From the NCBI RefSeq assembly GCF_000716545.1, contig NZ_JNWZ01000091.1, positions 1-38,260 of the forward strand: DNA of 38,260 bases. Reading direction: 5' to 3'. Below the pieces are notes generated by a model. That model saw only the letters and a program-made list of their open reading frames with translations, was not told where the DNA came from and did no database searches. Both the position numbers and the translations under genes were made by a program. The stretch's first letter is position 1, and each line of letters begins with the position of its first letter. This stretch comes from Kitasatospora phosalacinea. Its GTDB lineage: Bacteria > Actinomycetota > Actinomycetes > Streptomycetales > Streptomycetaceae. Shown here piece by piece: positions 7,237-16,034 of this stretch.

Positions 7237-7605
7237 TCAGCCGTGCGCGGTGTCGATCACGCAGAAGCGGTTGCCGTCCGGATCGGCCAGCACCACGAAG
7301 TCCGGGTCCGGCGGGTAGCTGTCCCAGTCCACCCGCCGGGCCCCCAGCGCCACCAGCCGCTCCACCTCGGCCGCCTGGTCGGCAGCGTCCGCGGCGTACA
7401 GGTCCAGGTGCACCCGGGGGCGCTCCTGGACCGGGCTCTCGCTGAAGCCCAGCGCCAGTTGCACCCCGCCCTCGTGCGGCGGCAGCAGCACCGCCCACCG
7501 CTCGTCGCCGTCCCCGCGCGGGACGTACCCCAGGGCGGCCGTCCAGAACGCCACCGCCCGTGGCACGTCCGCCACGCCCAGCACCACCGAACCCATCGTC
7601 AACAT
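7237..7605 (-). CDS. VOC family (glyoxalase/bleomycin-resistance fold) protein
   Basis: This 122-residue protein is a single vicinal-oxygen-chelate unit pair: GSVVLGVADVPRAVAFWTAALGYVPR at the N-terminus and a second beta-alpha-beta-beta-beta module ending DPDFVVLADPDGNRFCVIDT. The C-terminal LADPDGNxFCV motif is typical of actinomycete VOC proteins annotated as glyoxalase-like. His in VHLDLYA and Glu/Asp positions could bind metal. The substrate is unknown. It starts 25 bp after the stop of the methyltransferase gene on the same strand, so they may be co-transcribed. The start has no strong ribosome binding site, and an ATG three codons later is possible. Confidence 0.85.
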   Translation of the reverse strand: MLTMGSVVLGVADVPRAVAFWTAALGYVPRGDGDERWAVLLPPHEGGVQLALGFSESPVQERPRVHLDLYAADAADQAAEVERLVALGARRVDWDSYPPDPDFVVLADPDGNRFCVIDTAHG

Positions 7606-7630
7606 CGGTCGATTGTCGCAGATCCGGGGC

Positions 7631-8365
7631 TCAGCGGGACGGGCGGCGGGCTGCCAGCAGGTCCGGGTGCGGGGCCGCGACGAGTTCGAGGCCCGCCTGG
7701 GTGATCTCCTCCACCAGCACCTCGGGCTCGGCCGGCCACATCGGGAACTCCTCCCGGGCGCCGCGCACCGACCGGCCCGCGCGCTCCACCCGGTAGTCGA
7801 AGACCATCCGCAGCACCCCCCGGTCGGGCACCCGGGTGACGTCCGCCCGGTAGCTGTCCGAGCCCATCCGGACCGGGCCGAAACCGGTCAAGTCCTCGGC
7901 CGCGTCCGGGAGTCCGACCGGCGGCGGGTCGAACAGCAGCACCCCGCCGGGCGCCAGGGCCCGGGCCGCCGCCCGCAACAGGGCGCGCCGGGCCGCCGGT
8001 TCCACGCAGCCGACCACGTTGGCGGCCACCGCCAGGTCGGCGACCGCGTCCAGCCCGGCGTCCTCGGCCCGGCCCGGGTGGACCGTCAACCGGGCCCGCC
8101 GGTCCGCGCCGAGCGCCGCCGCCCGGGACATCAGCACCGTCCGCATGGCCGCCGCGGGCTCGACGGCGTGCACCGGCACGCCCGAGGACTCCAGGAGCAC
8201 CTGGGTGACGATCCCGGTGCCCGCGCCGAAGTCGACGATCCCGTGCCGGGCCCGGCCCGCCGCCCCGGCGAACCACCGCTGTGCCCGCCGCCGGTCGGGC
8301 TCCGCCTGCAACAGGTCGTAGAACTCCGAACTGACGGCGTACTCCGTTCCCTCCGATGCGCTCAT
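7631..8365 (-). CDS. Class I SAM-dependent methyltransferase
   Basis: This 244-residue protein has the class I methyltransferase core: motif I IVDFGAGTGIVTQVL near residues 43-57, an acidic HAVEPAAAM (motif II), DLAVAANVVGCVEP (motif IV region) and LAPGGVLLFDPPPVG (motif VI region). The C-terminal part holds an EEFPMWPAEPEVLVEEITQAGL stretch, typical of small-molecule methyltransferases in which the end contributes to the substrate pocket. A GTG three codons upstream is an alternative start; a GGAGG lies very close to the ATG, so the choice is uncertain. The substrate is not identifiable. It leads a possible two-gene unit with the VOC protein. Confidence 0.82.
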   Translation of the reverse strand: MSASEGTEYAVSSEFYDLLQAEPDRRRAQRWFAGAAGRARHGIVDFGAGTGIVTQVLLESSGVPVHAVEPAAAMRTVLMSRAAALGADRRARLTVHPGRAEDAGLDAVADLAVAANVVGCVEPAARRALLRAAARALAPGGVLLFDPPPVGLPDAAEDLTGFGPVRMGSDSYRADVTRVPDRGVLRMVFDYRVERAGRSVRGAREEFPMWPAEPEVLVEEITQAGLELVAAPHPDLLAARRPSR

Positions 8366-8474
8366 GCCCTCCACCCTGCCGCACCCGCCCGGTTCCCGGA
8401 CCGCCGACAGGCCGCACGGCGGGGCGCCGACGCGGGGCGGGGCCCGGCTGGGCCGGGCGGGTGAGTGTGGGGCT

Positions 8475-8497
8475 CCCCGGGGACGAGGTCCCCGGGG
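8475..8497. promoter_or_regulatory. Perfect hairpin in the methyltransferase/NlpC divergent region
   Basis: CCCCGGGGAC-GAG-GTCCCCGGGG has 10-bp perfect arms and a 3-nt loop, about 65 bp upstream of the NlpC/P60 start. Because it lies between divergent genes it is unlikely to be an ordinary terminator. A c-di-AMP (ydaO-type) riboswitch often precedes such cell-wall hydrolase genes in actinomycetes, but I could not match its conserved core here. Confidence 0.4.
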
Positions 8498-8561
8498 CGG
8501 GCGGGGGCGGGTGCCAGAGTGTCCGTGGTTCCGATCATCAGACCGAGGACGGTGGACAGCG

Positions 8562-9698
8562 GTGTCCCGTGGTACACCCCGATCCTGGCGGGCCGCAGCC
8601 CTGCTGGTGACGACTCTCCTGCTGGTACCGGCGGTCCCGGCCGGCGCCGACCCCGCGCCGGCACCCCCCGCCGGGGCGGACTCCGCGTTCGACCGGCTGG
8701 CCGAGGAGGTCGAGAGCGCCCGGCACGCCGCCGAAGCGGCCGAGCAGAACTACACCGCCGTGACAGGGGAGTTGGCGCGGCGCCGGCAGCTCTCGGCGGA
8801 CGCCGCCCGGCAGGCCGCCGAGCAGCGCGGCCGGCTCGCGGACGCCGAATCGGAGGCCGCCCGGCTGGTCTCCGAGCAGTACCGCAGCGGCGGGCTCGGC
8901 ACCCTGGCCCGGCTGTTCCTCTCCGACGGGCCCGAGGACTTCCTCGACCGGCAGCAGCGCGCCGCGTCCGACTCGCGCAGCGCGGCTACCGTCCTGCGCG
9001 ACCTGCGCGAGGCCCGCAACCGGATGGTGCTGTTCTCCGAACAGGCCGCGCAGGCCGAGAAGGCGGCGTCCGACGCCGCCGCCGAGGCCCAGCGCTCCCT
9101 GGAGCGGGCCAAGGAGGGCGCCACCCGCACCGAGCGGCTGCTCGCCGGCGCCACCGCCGAGCAGATCGGGCTGCTGGAGCAGCGCGAGAGCGCCCTCGCC
9201 GACGGCGCCGCCCGGCAACTGCTCGCCGTGGGCCCCGGCGGCGGGGCGTCCGCGGCCGGGCGCCGGGCCATCGACTTCGCGCTCGCCCAGCGCGGCAAAC
9301 CGTACCTGTGGGGCGGCACCGGACCGGACGCCTTCGACTGCTCCGGCCTCACCTCGCAGGCCTGGCAGGCGGCCGGGGTGCCGATCCCGCGCACCAGCCA
9401 GCAGCAGTGGGCCGGCCTGCGCCACGTCGCCCTGCGCGACCTGCGCCCCGGCGACCTGGTCGTCTACCACGGCGACGCCAGCCACGTCGCCCTCTACCTG
9501 GGCGGTGGCACCGTCGTCCACGCCCCGCACACCGGCACCGTGGTCAAACTCGCCCCCGTCGCCATGCTCCCCGTCCTGGGCGCCGTCCGCCCCGACCCGG
9601 ACGCCCGGCCCGAGCCGGCCCCGCAGCCGCAACCGGCCCCGCCGTCACAGCCGACGCAGCCGTCGCAGCCGTCGCCTTCGCCGGCCCCGGCGGGCTGA
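8562..9698 (+). CDS. Secreted NlpC/P60 peptidoglycan endopeptidase with N-terminal coiled coil
   Basis: This 378-residue protein begins at a GTG (GAGGACGGTGGA upstream) that opens a signal peptide: SRGTPRSWR, a hydrophobic core LLVTTLLLVPAVPAG, then cleavage near AGA-D. Residues about 45-215 are Ala/Glu/Arg-rich heptads, predicted as a long coiled coil (RipA/CwlO-like). The NlpC/P60 domain (about 243-345) has the catalytic Cys in DAFDCSGLTSQAW, the catalytic His in DASHVALYLGGG and a third polar residue in VVHAPHTG. The tail is Pro/Gln/Ser-rich. It should cut D-Glu to diamino acid peptide bonds in peptidoglycan outside the membrane, with the coiled coil controlling activity as in FtsX partners. 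It is convergent with the DUF4232 gene, with only 3 bp between the stops. Confidence 0.93.
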   Translation: MSRGTPRSWRAAALLVTTLLLVPAVPAGADPAPAPPAGADSAFDRLAEEVESARHAAEAAEQNYTAVTGELARRRQLSADAARQAAEQRGRLADAESEAARLVSEQYRSGGLGTLARLFLSDGPEDFLDRQQRAASDSRSAATVLRDLREARNRMVLFSEQAAQAEKAASDAAAEAQRSLERAKEGATRTERLLAGATAEQIGLLEQRESALADGAARQLLAVGPGGGASAAGRRAIDFALAQRGKPYLWGGTGPDAFDCSGLTSQAWQAAGVPIPRTSQQQWAGLRHVALRDLRPGDLVVYHGDASHVALYLGGGTVVHAPHTGTVVKLAPVAMLPVLGAVRPDPDARPEPAPQPQPAPPSQPTQPSQPSPSPAPAG

Positions 9699-9701
9699 GG
9701 C

Positions 9702-10265
9702 TCAGGGCGCCACCGGGCGGACGTAAGTGCCCTCGCCGGTACGGGGGTTGGCGCCCTCCCAGTGGAAGGTGAGGCGGCCGGTGCCGCCGGGCGGGGTCAG
9801 CGCGATCCCGGTGACCTTGAACTCGCCCTGGCCGCCGCCCTCGTGGCGCGGGTAGTCGATGGCCACGTGCGCGGTGCCGCCGGGCGGCAGGGTGACGGTG
9901 CGCACGGCGGCGTCGGGGCGTCGGGGCAGCGTCCAGGTCGCGGTGTCGCTCAGCAGGTCGACGACGGGGTAGCCGGTCATGGTGCAGGGCTCCGGGCCGA
10001 GGTTGGTCAGTTCGATCCGCTCGACGGCGCGTTCGCCGGGCGGGGCGGTGACGGTGGCCCGCAGGTCGTCGGCGGTGCACCGGCCGCTGCCGTCGCGGAC
10101 CGCCTCCACCGGGATCACCGCGGCGGCCGTGGTGGCGGGCGGGTGCGGGACGGCGGCCGGTACGGCGGGGGCGGCGGCCGGGTCGGGGGCGCCGGCGCAG
10201 GCGGTGAGGGCGAGGCCCAGGGCGGCGGCCAGGCCCGCGGCGGCGGGAAGTCGGATCGGGTGCAT
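9702..10265 (-). CDS. DUF4232 domain lipoprotein
   Basis: This 187-residue protein starts at an ATG opening a lipoprotein signal: basic MHPIR, hydrophobic core, lipobox LTAC with the lipidated Cys at about residue 23. After a Pro/Ala spacer comes the DUF4232 domain (about 60-185): GRCTADDLRATV, RIELTNLGPEPCTMTGYPVVDLL, then VTLPPGGTAHVAIDY, with two Cys likely in a disulfide. Such proteins are abundant on the outer face of the actinomycete membrane; their function is unknown. It is divergent from the S8 protease operon with 225 bp between them. Confidence 0.85.
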   Translation of the reverse strand: MHPIRLPAAAGLAAALGLALTACAGAPDPAAAPAVPAAVPHPPATTAAAVIPVEAVRDGSGRCTADDLRATVTAPPGERAVERIELTNLGPEPCTMTGYPVVDLLSDTATWTLPRRPDAAVRTVTLPPGGTAHVAIDYPRHEGGGQGEFKVTGIALTPPGGTGRLTFHWEGANPRTGEGTYVRPVAP

Positions 10266-10377
10266 GGCGGTGGGCCCCACTCGTGGTTCGGCGGCCCGTG
10301 CGGCGGGACCGGTGCGAGACTGGCGGCCGGTCGGCGACGCTGCCCCGGCCCGGTGTGCGGCCATGCTGGCGCAGCCC

Positions 10378-10395
10378 GATCAACAACGGATCAAC
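10378..10395. promoter_or_regulatory. Two GATCAAC direct repeats spaced one helical turn
   Basis: GATCAAC occurs twice with an 11-bp period, 96-113 bp upstream of the S8 protease start. Same-face direct repeats of this type are typical binding sites for SARP or response-regulator proteins. The assignment is based on spacing only. Confidence 0.35.
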
Positions 10396-10490
10396 GCCCG
10401 CGGGCGGCGGCCGCGGAGCCTGTAATTCCGCAGTAACGGCCGCTCCCTACCTTCGGGGAATCCTGCTCCCTCCCTGGAGGACTCCCCCTC

Positions 10491-13037
10491 ATGCACCTGC
10501 CCCGACAGAACCGGCGCAGAACGGCTCTCTGGGCCACTGCCGCACTGGCCGTGACGGCCGGCCTGACCGCTTCGCCGCTGCCCGCGGCGGTCGCCGCCGC
10601 ACCCGCCCCGTCCGGCTCCGCCACCGTCCAGGTGGACCCGACCCTGACCAGCGCGGTGGCGGGGGGTCAGGACGCCACCTTCTTCGTGGTGCTGAAGGAC
10701 CGCGCCGACCTGAGCACGTCCAAGGGCAAGGGCTCGCACGCCGAGCGGGCCGGGGCCGCCTACCGGGAGCTGCAGGACACCGCGCAGCGCAGCCAGGGCG
10801 CCCTGAAGAAGTTCCTGGACGAGCGGAAGGTCGGCCACCAGGACTACTGGATCGCCAACGCCGTCCAGGTCACCGGCGACGCGAAGCTGATCGCGAAACT
10901 GGCCGAGCGCGACGACGTGCGGAAGATCGTCAAGGCGCAGACCTACCACATAGACGACGTGCAGGCGTCCGCCGCCGCCACCACCGACGCGGGCGACGGC
11001 ACGCCCGAGTGGGGCGTGAAGGACATCGAGGCCGACCAGGTGTGGTCGCGGTACGACGCGCGCGGCGAGGGCGTCGTGATCGCCAACGTCGACTCCGGCG
11101 TGCAGTACGACCACCCGGACCTGGTCGCCAACTACCGCGGCAACAACGGTGACGGCACCTTCACCAACGACTACAACTTCTACGACCCGACCGGGAACTG
11201 CGCCACCCCCAGCACCCCGTGCGACAACAACGGCCACGGCACCCACACCATGGGCACCATGGTCGGCAAGAACGGCGTCGGCGTCGCCCCGAACGCCAAG
11301 TGGATCGCCGCCAAGGGCTGCGAGTCCTCGCAGTGCTCGGACGAGTACCTGCTGAAGGCCGGCCAGTGGATCCTGGCGCCGACCGACCACAACGGCAACA
11401 ACCCGCGCCCCGACCTGGCGCCGAACATCGTCAACAACTCCTGGGGCGGCGGCGACACCACCTTCTACCAGGACATCGTCGAGGCCTGGAACTCCGCGGG
11501 CATCTTCGAGGCCTTCGCGGCCGGCAACGACGGCGACGGCGCCACCTGCTCCACCGCGCACGCCCCCGGCTCGCAGGCCCCGTCCTACGGCGTCGGCGCG
11601 TACGACGTGAACGGCAAGATCGCCTCCTTCTCCGGCTTCGGCCCGTCCCTGGTGGACGGCTCGGCCAAGCCGAACATCTCCGCCCCCGGCGTCAACGTCC
11701 GCTCCACCTGGCCGGGTTCGGCGTACATGGTGGAGTCCGGCACCTCGATGGCGACCCCGCACGTGGCCGGTGCGGCCGCACTGCTGTGGTCGGCCGCGCC
11801 GAGCCTGATCGGCGACATCGACGGCACCCGCGCGCTGCTCGACCAGGGCGCCCGGGACGTCGACGACACCCACTGCGGCGGCACCGCGGGCATGAACAAC
11901 GTGTGGGGCGAGGGCAGGCTCGACATCCTCAAGTCCGTCGACCTGGCCCCGCACACCGCCGTGGACATCACCGGCAAGGCCACCGACAAGGCGACCGGCG
12001 CCCCGCTCGCGGGCATCACCGTCAGGATCAGCTCGGACGCCACCGGCACCCGCACCGTCACCACCGCCCCCGACGGCTCCTACCGCCTCGCGCTGGCCCC
12101 CGGCAGCTACAGCGTCACCGCCTCCGGCTACGGCTACGCGAACCTCGAGGTCAAGGGCCTGGTGGTTGCCGCCGGGCAGCCGCAGACCGTCCCGCTGGCG
12201 ATGACCGCCGTCGCGAGCCACACCGTCACCGGCACCGTGCTGGACGTCACCGGCAAGCCGCTCGCGGGCGCCGTCGTCGAGCTCACCGGCACCCCCGTCG
12301 CCTCCGTGGTCTCCGGCAAGGACGGCTCGTACAACCTCGGCAAGGTCGCCGAGGGCAGCTACACGCTGACCGTCAAGCCCGCCCAACCCGTGCTCTGCAA
12401 CGGCGTGTTCACCGGCCCGCTGGCCGTCGCCGCAGACGTCGAGAAGACCGTGCAGACCCCGGCCCGGACCGACAACTCCGGCACCAGCTGCGCCCCGACC
12501 GCGTACAACTGGGTCAACGGCGTCAACAAGGTCGCGCTCAGCGGCGACGAGGACGCCAAGACCGTCGCCCTGCCCTTCCCGGTGACGTACTACGGCGTGA
12601 AGTACACCAGTGCCGCGGTCACCACCAACGGCCTGGTCGACTTCCTGGAGCCGCGGATCGGCGACTACGCCAACACCGCGCTGCCCACCGCCTACAAGCC
12701 GAACGGCGTCGTCGCTCCGTTCTGGGACGACCTGACGCTCGACAAGAAGGCCACCGTCACCACCGCCACCACCGGCACCACCGGCAAGCGCACCTTCGCC
12801 GTCGTGTGGAACAACGTGCCGCTGGTCTCCGACAGTTCGAAGCGGGTCACCTTCGAGGTGCTGTTCGACGAGGCCACCGGCGCCATCACCTTCCAGTACC
12901 AGACCGTGCCCGGGGCCGGCTCCGGCGCCACCGTCGGCCTGGAGAACCAGGCCGGGACCGACGCCCTCCAGTACTCGTTCAACCAGGCCGTCCTGACCAA
13001 CGGCTCGGCGATCCGCTTCACCCAGGGAGCCAAGTGA
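10491..13037 (+). CDS. Secreted S8 (subtilisin-like) serine protease with carboxypeptidase-regulatory-like domains
   Basis: This 848-residue preproprotein has GGAGG 10 bp before its ATG. It has a signal peptide (RRTALWATAALAVTAG core), then an I9-like propeptide (FFVVLKDRADLS, about 55-145). The S8 catalytic domain follows: Asp201 in ANVDSGVQYDHPDL, His249 in NNGHGTHTMGT, the oxyanion Asn in AAGNDGDGATC, and Ser419 in GTSMATPHVAGA. Two carboxypeptidase-regulatory-like beta-sandwich domains (about 485-560 and 575-630) start DITGKATDKATGAPLAG and TVTGTVLDVTGKPLAG. The last 180 residues (YNWVNGVN, VTYYGVKYTSAAVTTNGLVDF, FWDDL, VVWNNV) form a nidogen-like beta domain seen at the C-terminus of large extracellular proteases. 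It degrades protein outside the cell. Its stop overlaps the start of the FG-GAP gene, implying coupled translation. Confidence 0.94.
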   Translation: MHLPRQNRRRTALWATAALAVTAGLTASPLPAAVAAAPAPSGSATVQVDPTLTSAVAGGQDATFFVVLKDRADLSTSKGKGSHAERAGAAYRELQDTAQRSQGALKKFLDERKVGHQDYWIANAVQVTGDAKLIAKLAERDDVRKIVKAQTYHIDDVQASAAATTDAGDGTPEWGVKDIEADQVWSRYDARGEGVVIANVDSGVQYDHPDLVANYRGNNGDGTFTNDYNFYDPTGNCATPSTPCDNNGHGTHTMGTMVGKNGVGVAPNAKWIAAKGCESSQCSDEYLLKAGQWILAPTDHNGNNPRPDLAPNIVNNSWGGGDTTFYQDIVEAWNSAGIFEAFAAGNDGDGATCSTAHAPGSQAPSYGVGAYDVNGKIASFSGFGPSLVDGSAKPNISAPGVNVRSTWPGSAYMVESGTSMATPHVAGAAALLWSAAPSLIGDIDGTRALLDQGARDVDDTHCGGTAGMNNVWGEGRLDILKSVDLAPHTAVDITGKATDKATGAPLAGITVRISSDATGTRTVTTAPDGSYRLALAPGSYSVTASGYGYANLEVKGLVVAAGQPQTVPLAMTAVASHTVTGTVLDVTGKPLAGAVVELTGTPVASVVSGKDGSYNLGKVAEGSYTLTVKPAQPVLCNGVFTGPLAVAADVEKTVQTPARTDNSGTSCAPTAYNWVNGVNKVALSGDEDAKTVALPFPVTYYGVKYTSAAVTTNGLVDFLEPRIGDYANTALPTAYKPNGVVAPFWDDLTLDKKATVTTATTGTTGKRTFAVVWNNVPLVSDSSKRVTFEVLFDEATGAITFQYQTVPGAGSGATVGLENQAGTDALQYSFNQAVLTNGSAIRFTQGAK

Positions 13038-15937
13038 TGACCACCCACCGCAGAGCCCTCCGGCTCGCCTCCGGCCTGGTCGCCGCGGGCCTGGCCCTGA
13101 CCGCCGCCCCGTACGCGCTGGCCGCCGACTCCACTGCCGGGACGGACGGCGTCGTCAAGCTGACCGACCGCCAGGCCCAGGACATCAGCACCCGGCTGAA
13201 CGCCGACCTGTACCCGCAGGCCGCCGCCACCGACGGCGCCGACAGCGCTCCCACGGGCGGCACCGGCGGCAGCGGCAGCCACCTGGACGCCCACGCGCCG
13301 GTCACCTTCACGGCCGCCTCCACCCTGGAGGGCGTGCGCGGCCTGGCCAAGACCGTCCCGGCGGGCTCCGACGGCAGCTACTTCACCCTGCACAGCCTCG
13401 GCAACGTCCAACTGCACAAGGCCGACGGCTCCACCGCCTGGGCCCGCACCAACGCCTCGCTCTACGCCGACTGGCAGGCCAAGCCGCTGCGCCCGTGGGA
13501 CACCGAGCCGTACCCGGCGCGCATCCCGCTCGGCTACAACCCGCTCGACCCGTTCGGCTCGGACTCCCGCCAGGGCTACGACACCGGCGACCTCACCGGC
13601 GACGGCGTGCCCGACCTGGTGGTCTCCGCGACCGTCGGCGAAGCGCCCTACCGGCCGATCACCTCGCCCGGCTCCGCGCTGACCTACGGCTCCTTCGTCA
13701 CCGTCCTGGACGGCGCCACCGGCAAGACCCTGTGGTCCAAGCTGTACGCCACCGCCACCGTCGTCCGGATCGTCGACGGCACCCTGCTGGTCTCCGACGC
13801 ACCCAGCAACAACACCAGCGCGGCCCGCACCGCCACCGCCACCCTCACCGGCATCCGGTTCGACCACGCCGACGGCAGGCTCACCCCCGCCAAGACCTGG
13901 ACGTACGACACCGGCGTCAGCAAGGCGAGCGGCGAGGCCGCCTGGGGCGACCTGGTCGCGCTCGGCGGCGGCAAGGTCGCGGTCTCCTTCGACCGGCGCG
14001 GGACCGCCACCGCGCCCGCCCGCACCACGACCTTCGTGCTGAACACGGCCGACGGCTCGCTCGGCTGGCAGACCGACGGCGACCAGCTCGGCCGCCAACT
14101 GCAACTGGACGCCGCGCGCAACCGGCTCGTCGCCGTCGAGCAGCCCGACCACTTCGAGGCCGTGAGCTACTCGCTGGTCGCCTACGACCTGGGCACCGGC
14201 GCCCGGAAGGTGCTCGACACCCGGGTCAACGCGATGGCCACCGCCCTGACCATCGGCGACATCGGCAAGGCGGCCGGTGCCGAGTACGTGGTCAGCGAGT
14301 CCACCTTCGACACCAGCCTGTACGTCAACTCCAGCACCCTGCGGGCCCTGGACGGCGCCGACGGCTCCACCGTCCAGTGGACCTCCACCACCAAGCGGAC
14401 CTCCGAGGGCGGCGACGGCCCCAGCGCCTGGCAGCTCGACGTCGTCGACGGCACGCTCTACGCCAGCGCCCAGGACGGCACCGACACCGAGAACGCCGTC
14501 AACGTCTCCGGCCTGCGCTACGGCACGCTCACCGCGTACAACGGCAACGGCAAGGTCCGCTGGAGCACCGCCGGGACCAGCGCCTCGCCGCGCTTCCAGC
14601 AGGTCGACGGCGGCGTGGTGCGCACCGTCGACCAGCAGCAGAACATCCACGCCTACAACCTCGGCAACGGCAAGCAGAAGAGCCTCACCCCGCTGCAGGG
14701 CGACCTCGACTACGCCGCCGCCACCGACCTCGACGGCGACGGCAAGCAGGACGTCGTCGCGGGCGGCAGCTCCGACGGCGTCTGGGCCTGGTCCGGGCCC
14801 TCGCTGCTCACCGGCGCCCCGAAGCAGCTGTGGCGGGCCACCGTCCCCGGCGAGGTGCACGCCGTCGCCACCGGCGACGTCAACGGCGACGGCAAGCCCG
14901 AGGTGGTGGTCGCCGCCGACACCGCGACCGTCGTGCTCGACGGCCGCACCGGCAAGGTGCTGACCACCGTCGACGGCGGCGGGAAGTTCGTCCGCTCGGT
15001 CACGCTGGCCGACCTGGACGGCGACGGCAAGCAGGAGATCCTCGTCCCGACCGACGCGCTGCGCGCCTACAGGGGCGACGGCACCCCGCTGTGGACGTAC
15101 AGCGCCCCGGCCGGCTCCGGCGACGTGGTCTTCTCCGACGCGGTGGTCTCCGAGGGCAAGGTGTTCGCCCAGTACTCGGGCGTCGGCGCCATGAACCAGA
15201 CCGACTCCGTGCAGAACGGCGTCGCCCTGGACGCCGCCAAGGGCGCCCTGCTCTGGCAGGCCGACCCGAAGGCGCCCGCCGAGGCCGTCGACGGCAAGCT
15301 GCACGGCGCGCTGCTCGACCACGCGGTCTACGCCTCGCCGAAGATCCCGTACGCCGACGGCCACGCCGTGGTCTACACCTGGCTGATCTCGGCCGTCCCC
15401 GGCGGCATCGACGGCGGCACCGACCTGGTCAGCCCGATGTCGGTCACCGAGATCCGCGACGGCCGCACCGGCGAGGTGCTGCACCAGAAGGTCGCCGGCG
15501 GCCCCTGGTCGCACGGCGACTTCTTCACCGGCGAGGACGGCGACGGCCTCCAGGAGATGGGCTTCGGCGTGCTGCGCCAGTACCTGGCGGGCGGCGACGA
15601 CCGGTGGACCTCCGTCGTCGCACCGCTGCGCACCGCGCAGTTCATCACCGGCCCCGACGGCAGGAAGCTGCTGGTCGGCGGCGTCGAGGGCGGACTCGCC
15701 GCCTACGACCCGGCGATCGTCGGTGACGGGGACGCCTTCCACTCCTCGATCGGCTCCGCCACCGCGCGCGGCGGCCGCAACTACCTCGCCGCCGACCTGG
15801 ACGGCGACGGCAAGGAGGAGATGGTCTCGCTCAACTTCGACGCCCTCGGCGTCAACCGGGCGGCCGGGCTGCTCGGCGGCGGGGTCCTCTCCATCGACAA
15901 CGGCATTCACCAGATGACGACGTACAAGCTCTCCTGA
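13037..15937 (+). CDS. Large secreted FG-GAP/VCBS repeat beta-propeller protein
   Basis: The ATG overlaps the protease stop (TGATG) and has GGAGC upstream; the product is 966 residues. A signal peptide (THRRALRLASGLVAAGLALTA, cleavage near ALA-A) is followed by repeats with the Ca-binding FG-GAP loop D-x-(D/N/T)-GDG-x-x-(D/E): DLTGDGVPDL near residue 183, DLDGDGKQDV near 564, DVNGDGKPEV near 614, DLDGDGKQEI near 659 and DLDGDGKEEM near 920. Between them are PQQ-propeller-like strands (LDGATGKTLWSKLYA, LDGRTGKVLTTVDGG, LDAAKGALLWQ). The protein probably folds into one or two Ca-stabilised propellers on the outside of the cell. No catalytic motif is visible. Coupling to the S8 protease suggests it is a partner, a binding scaffold or an inhibitor; this is inference. 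Confidence 0.9.
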   Translation: MTTHRRALRLASGLVAAGLALTAAPYALAADSTAGTDGVVKLTDRQAQDISTRLNADLYPQAAATDGADSAPTGGTGGSGSHLDAHAPVTFTAASTLEGVRGLAKTVPAGSDGSYFTLHSLGNVQLHKADGSTAWARTNASLYADWQAKPLRPWDTEPYPARIPLGYNPLDPFGSDSRQGYDTGDLTGDGVPDLVVSATVGEAPYRPITSPGSALTYGSFVTVLDGATGKTLWSKLYATATVVRIVDGTLLVSDAPSNNTSAARTATATLTGIRFDHADGRLTPAKTWTYDTGVSKASGEAAWGDLVALGGGKVAVSFDRRGTATAPARTTTFVLNTADGSLGWQTDGDQLGRQLQLDAARNRLVAVEQPDHFEAVSYSLVAYDLGTGARKVLDTRVNAMATALTIGDIGKAAGAEYVVSESTFDTSLYVNSSTLRALDGADGSTVQWTSTTKRTSEGGDGPSAWQLDVVDGTLYASAQDGTDTENAVNVSGLRYGTLTAYNGNGKVRWSTAGTSASPRFQQVDGGVVRTVDQQQNIHAYNLGNGKQKSLTPLQGDLDYAAATDLDGDGKQDVVAGGSSDGVWAWSGPSLLTGAPKQLWRATVPGEVHAVATGDVNGDGKPEVVVAADTATVVLDGRTGKVLTTVDGGGKFVRSVTLADLDGDGKQEILVPTDALRAYRGDGTPLWTYSAPAGSGDVVFSDAVVSEGKVFAQYSGVGAMNQTDSVQNGVALDAAKGALLWQADPKAPAEAVDGKLHGALLDHAVYASPKIPYADGHAVVYTWLISAVPGGIDGGTDLVSPMSVTEIRDGRTGEVLHQKVAGGPWSHGDFFTGEDGDGLQEMGFGVLRQYLAGGDDRWTSVVAPLRTAQFITGPDGRKLLVGGVEGGLAAYDPAIVGDGDAFHSSIGSATARGGRNYLAADLDGDGKEEMVSLNFDALGVNRAAGLLGGGVLSIDNGIHQMTTYKLS

Positions 15938-15970
15938 GCCGTGCGCACGACCACCTGAATCCCGTGGGGA

Positions 15971-16008
15971 CCGGGTACCCCGCAGGCGCCGGCCTGCGGG
16001 GTACCCGG
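15971..16008 (+). terminator. Strong terminator after the protease/FG-GAP operon
   Basis: A perfect 17-bp stem (CCGGGTACCCCGCAGGC and complement) with a 4-nt loop lies 33 bp past the FG-GAP stop. Confidence 0.9.
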
Positions 16009-16034
16009 CCTGTTCGGGTACTGTTGTCGGCCTT

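Noticed and set aside
8366..8561. A ydaO-type c-di-AMP riboswitch upstream of the NlpC/P60 gene
   Set aside because: The conserved internal loops and pseudoknot segments could not be found by eye; only a simple hairpin is present.
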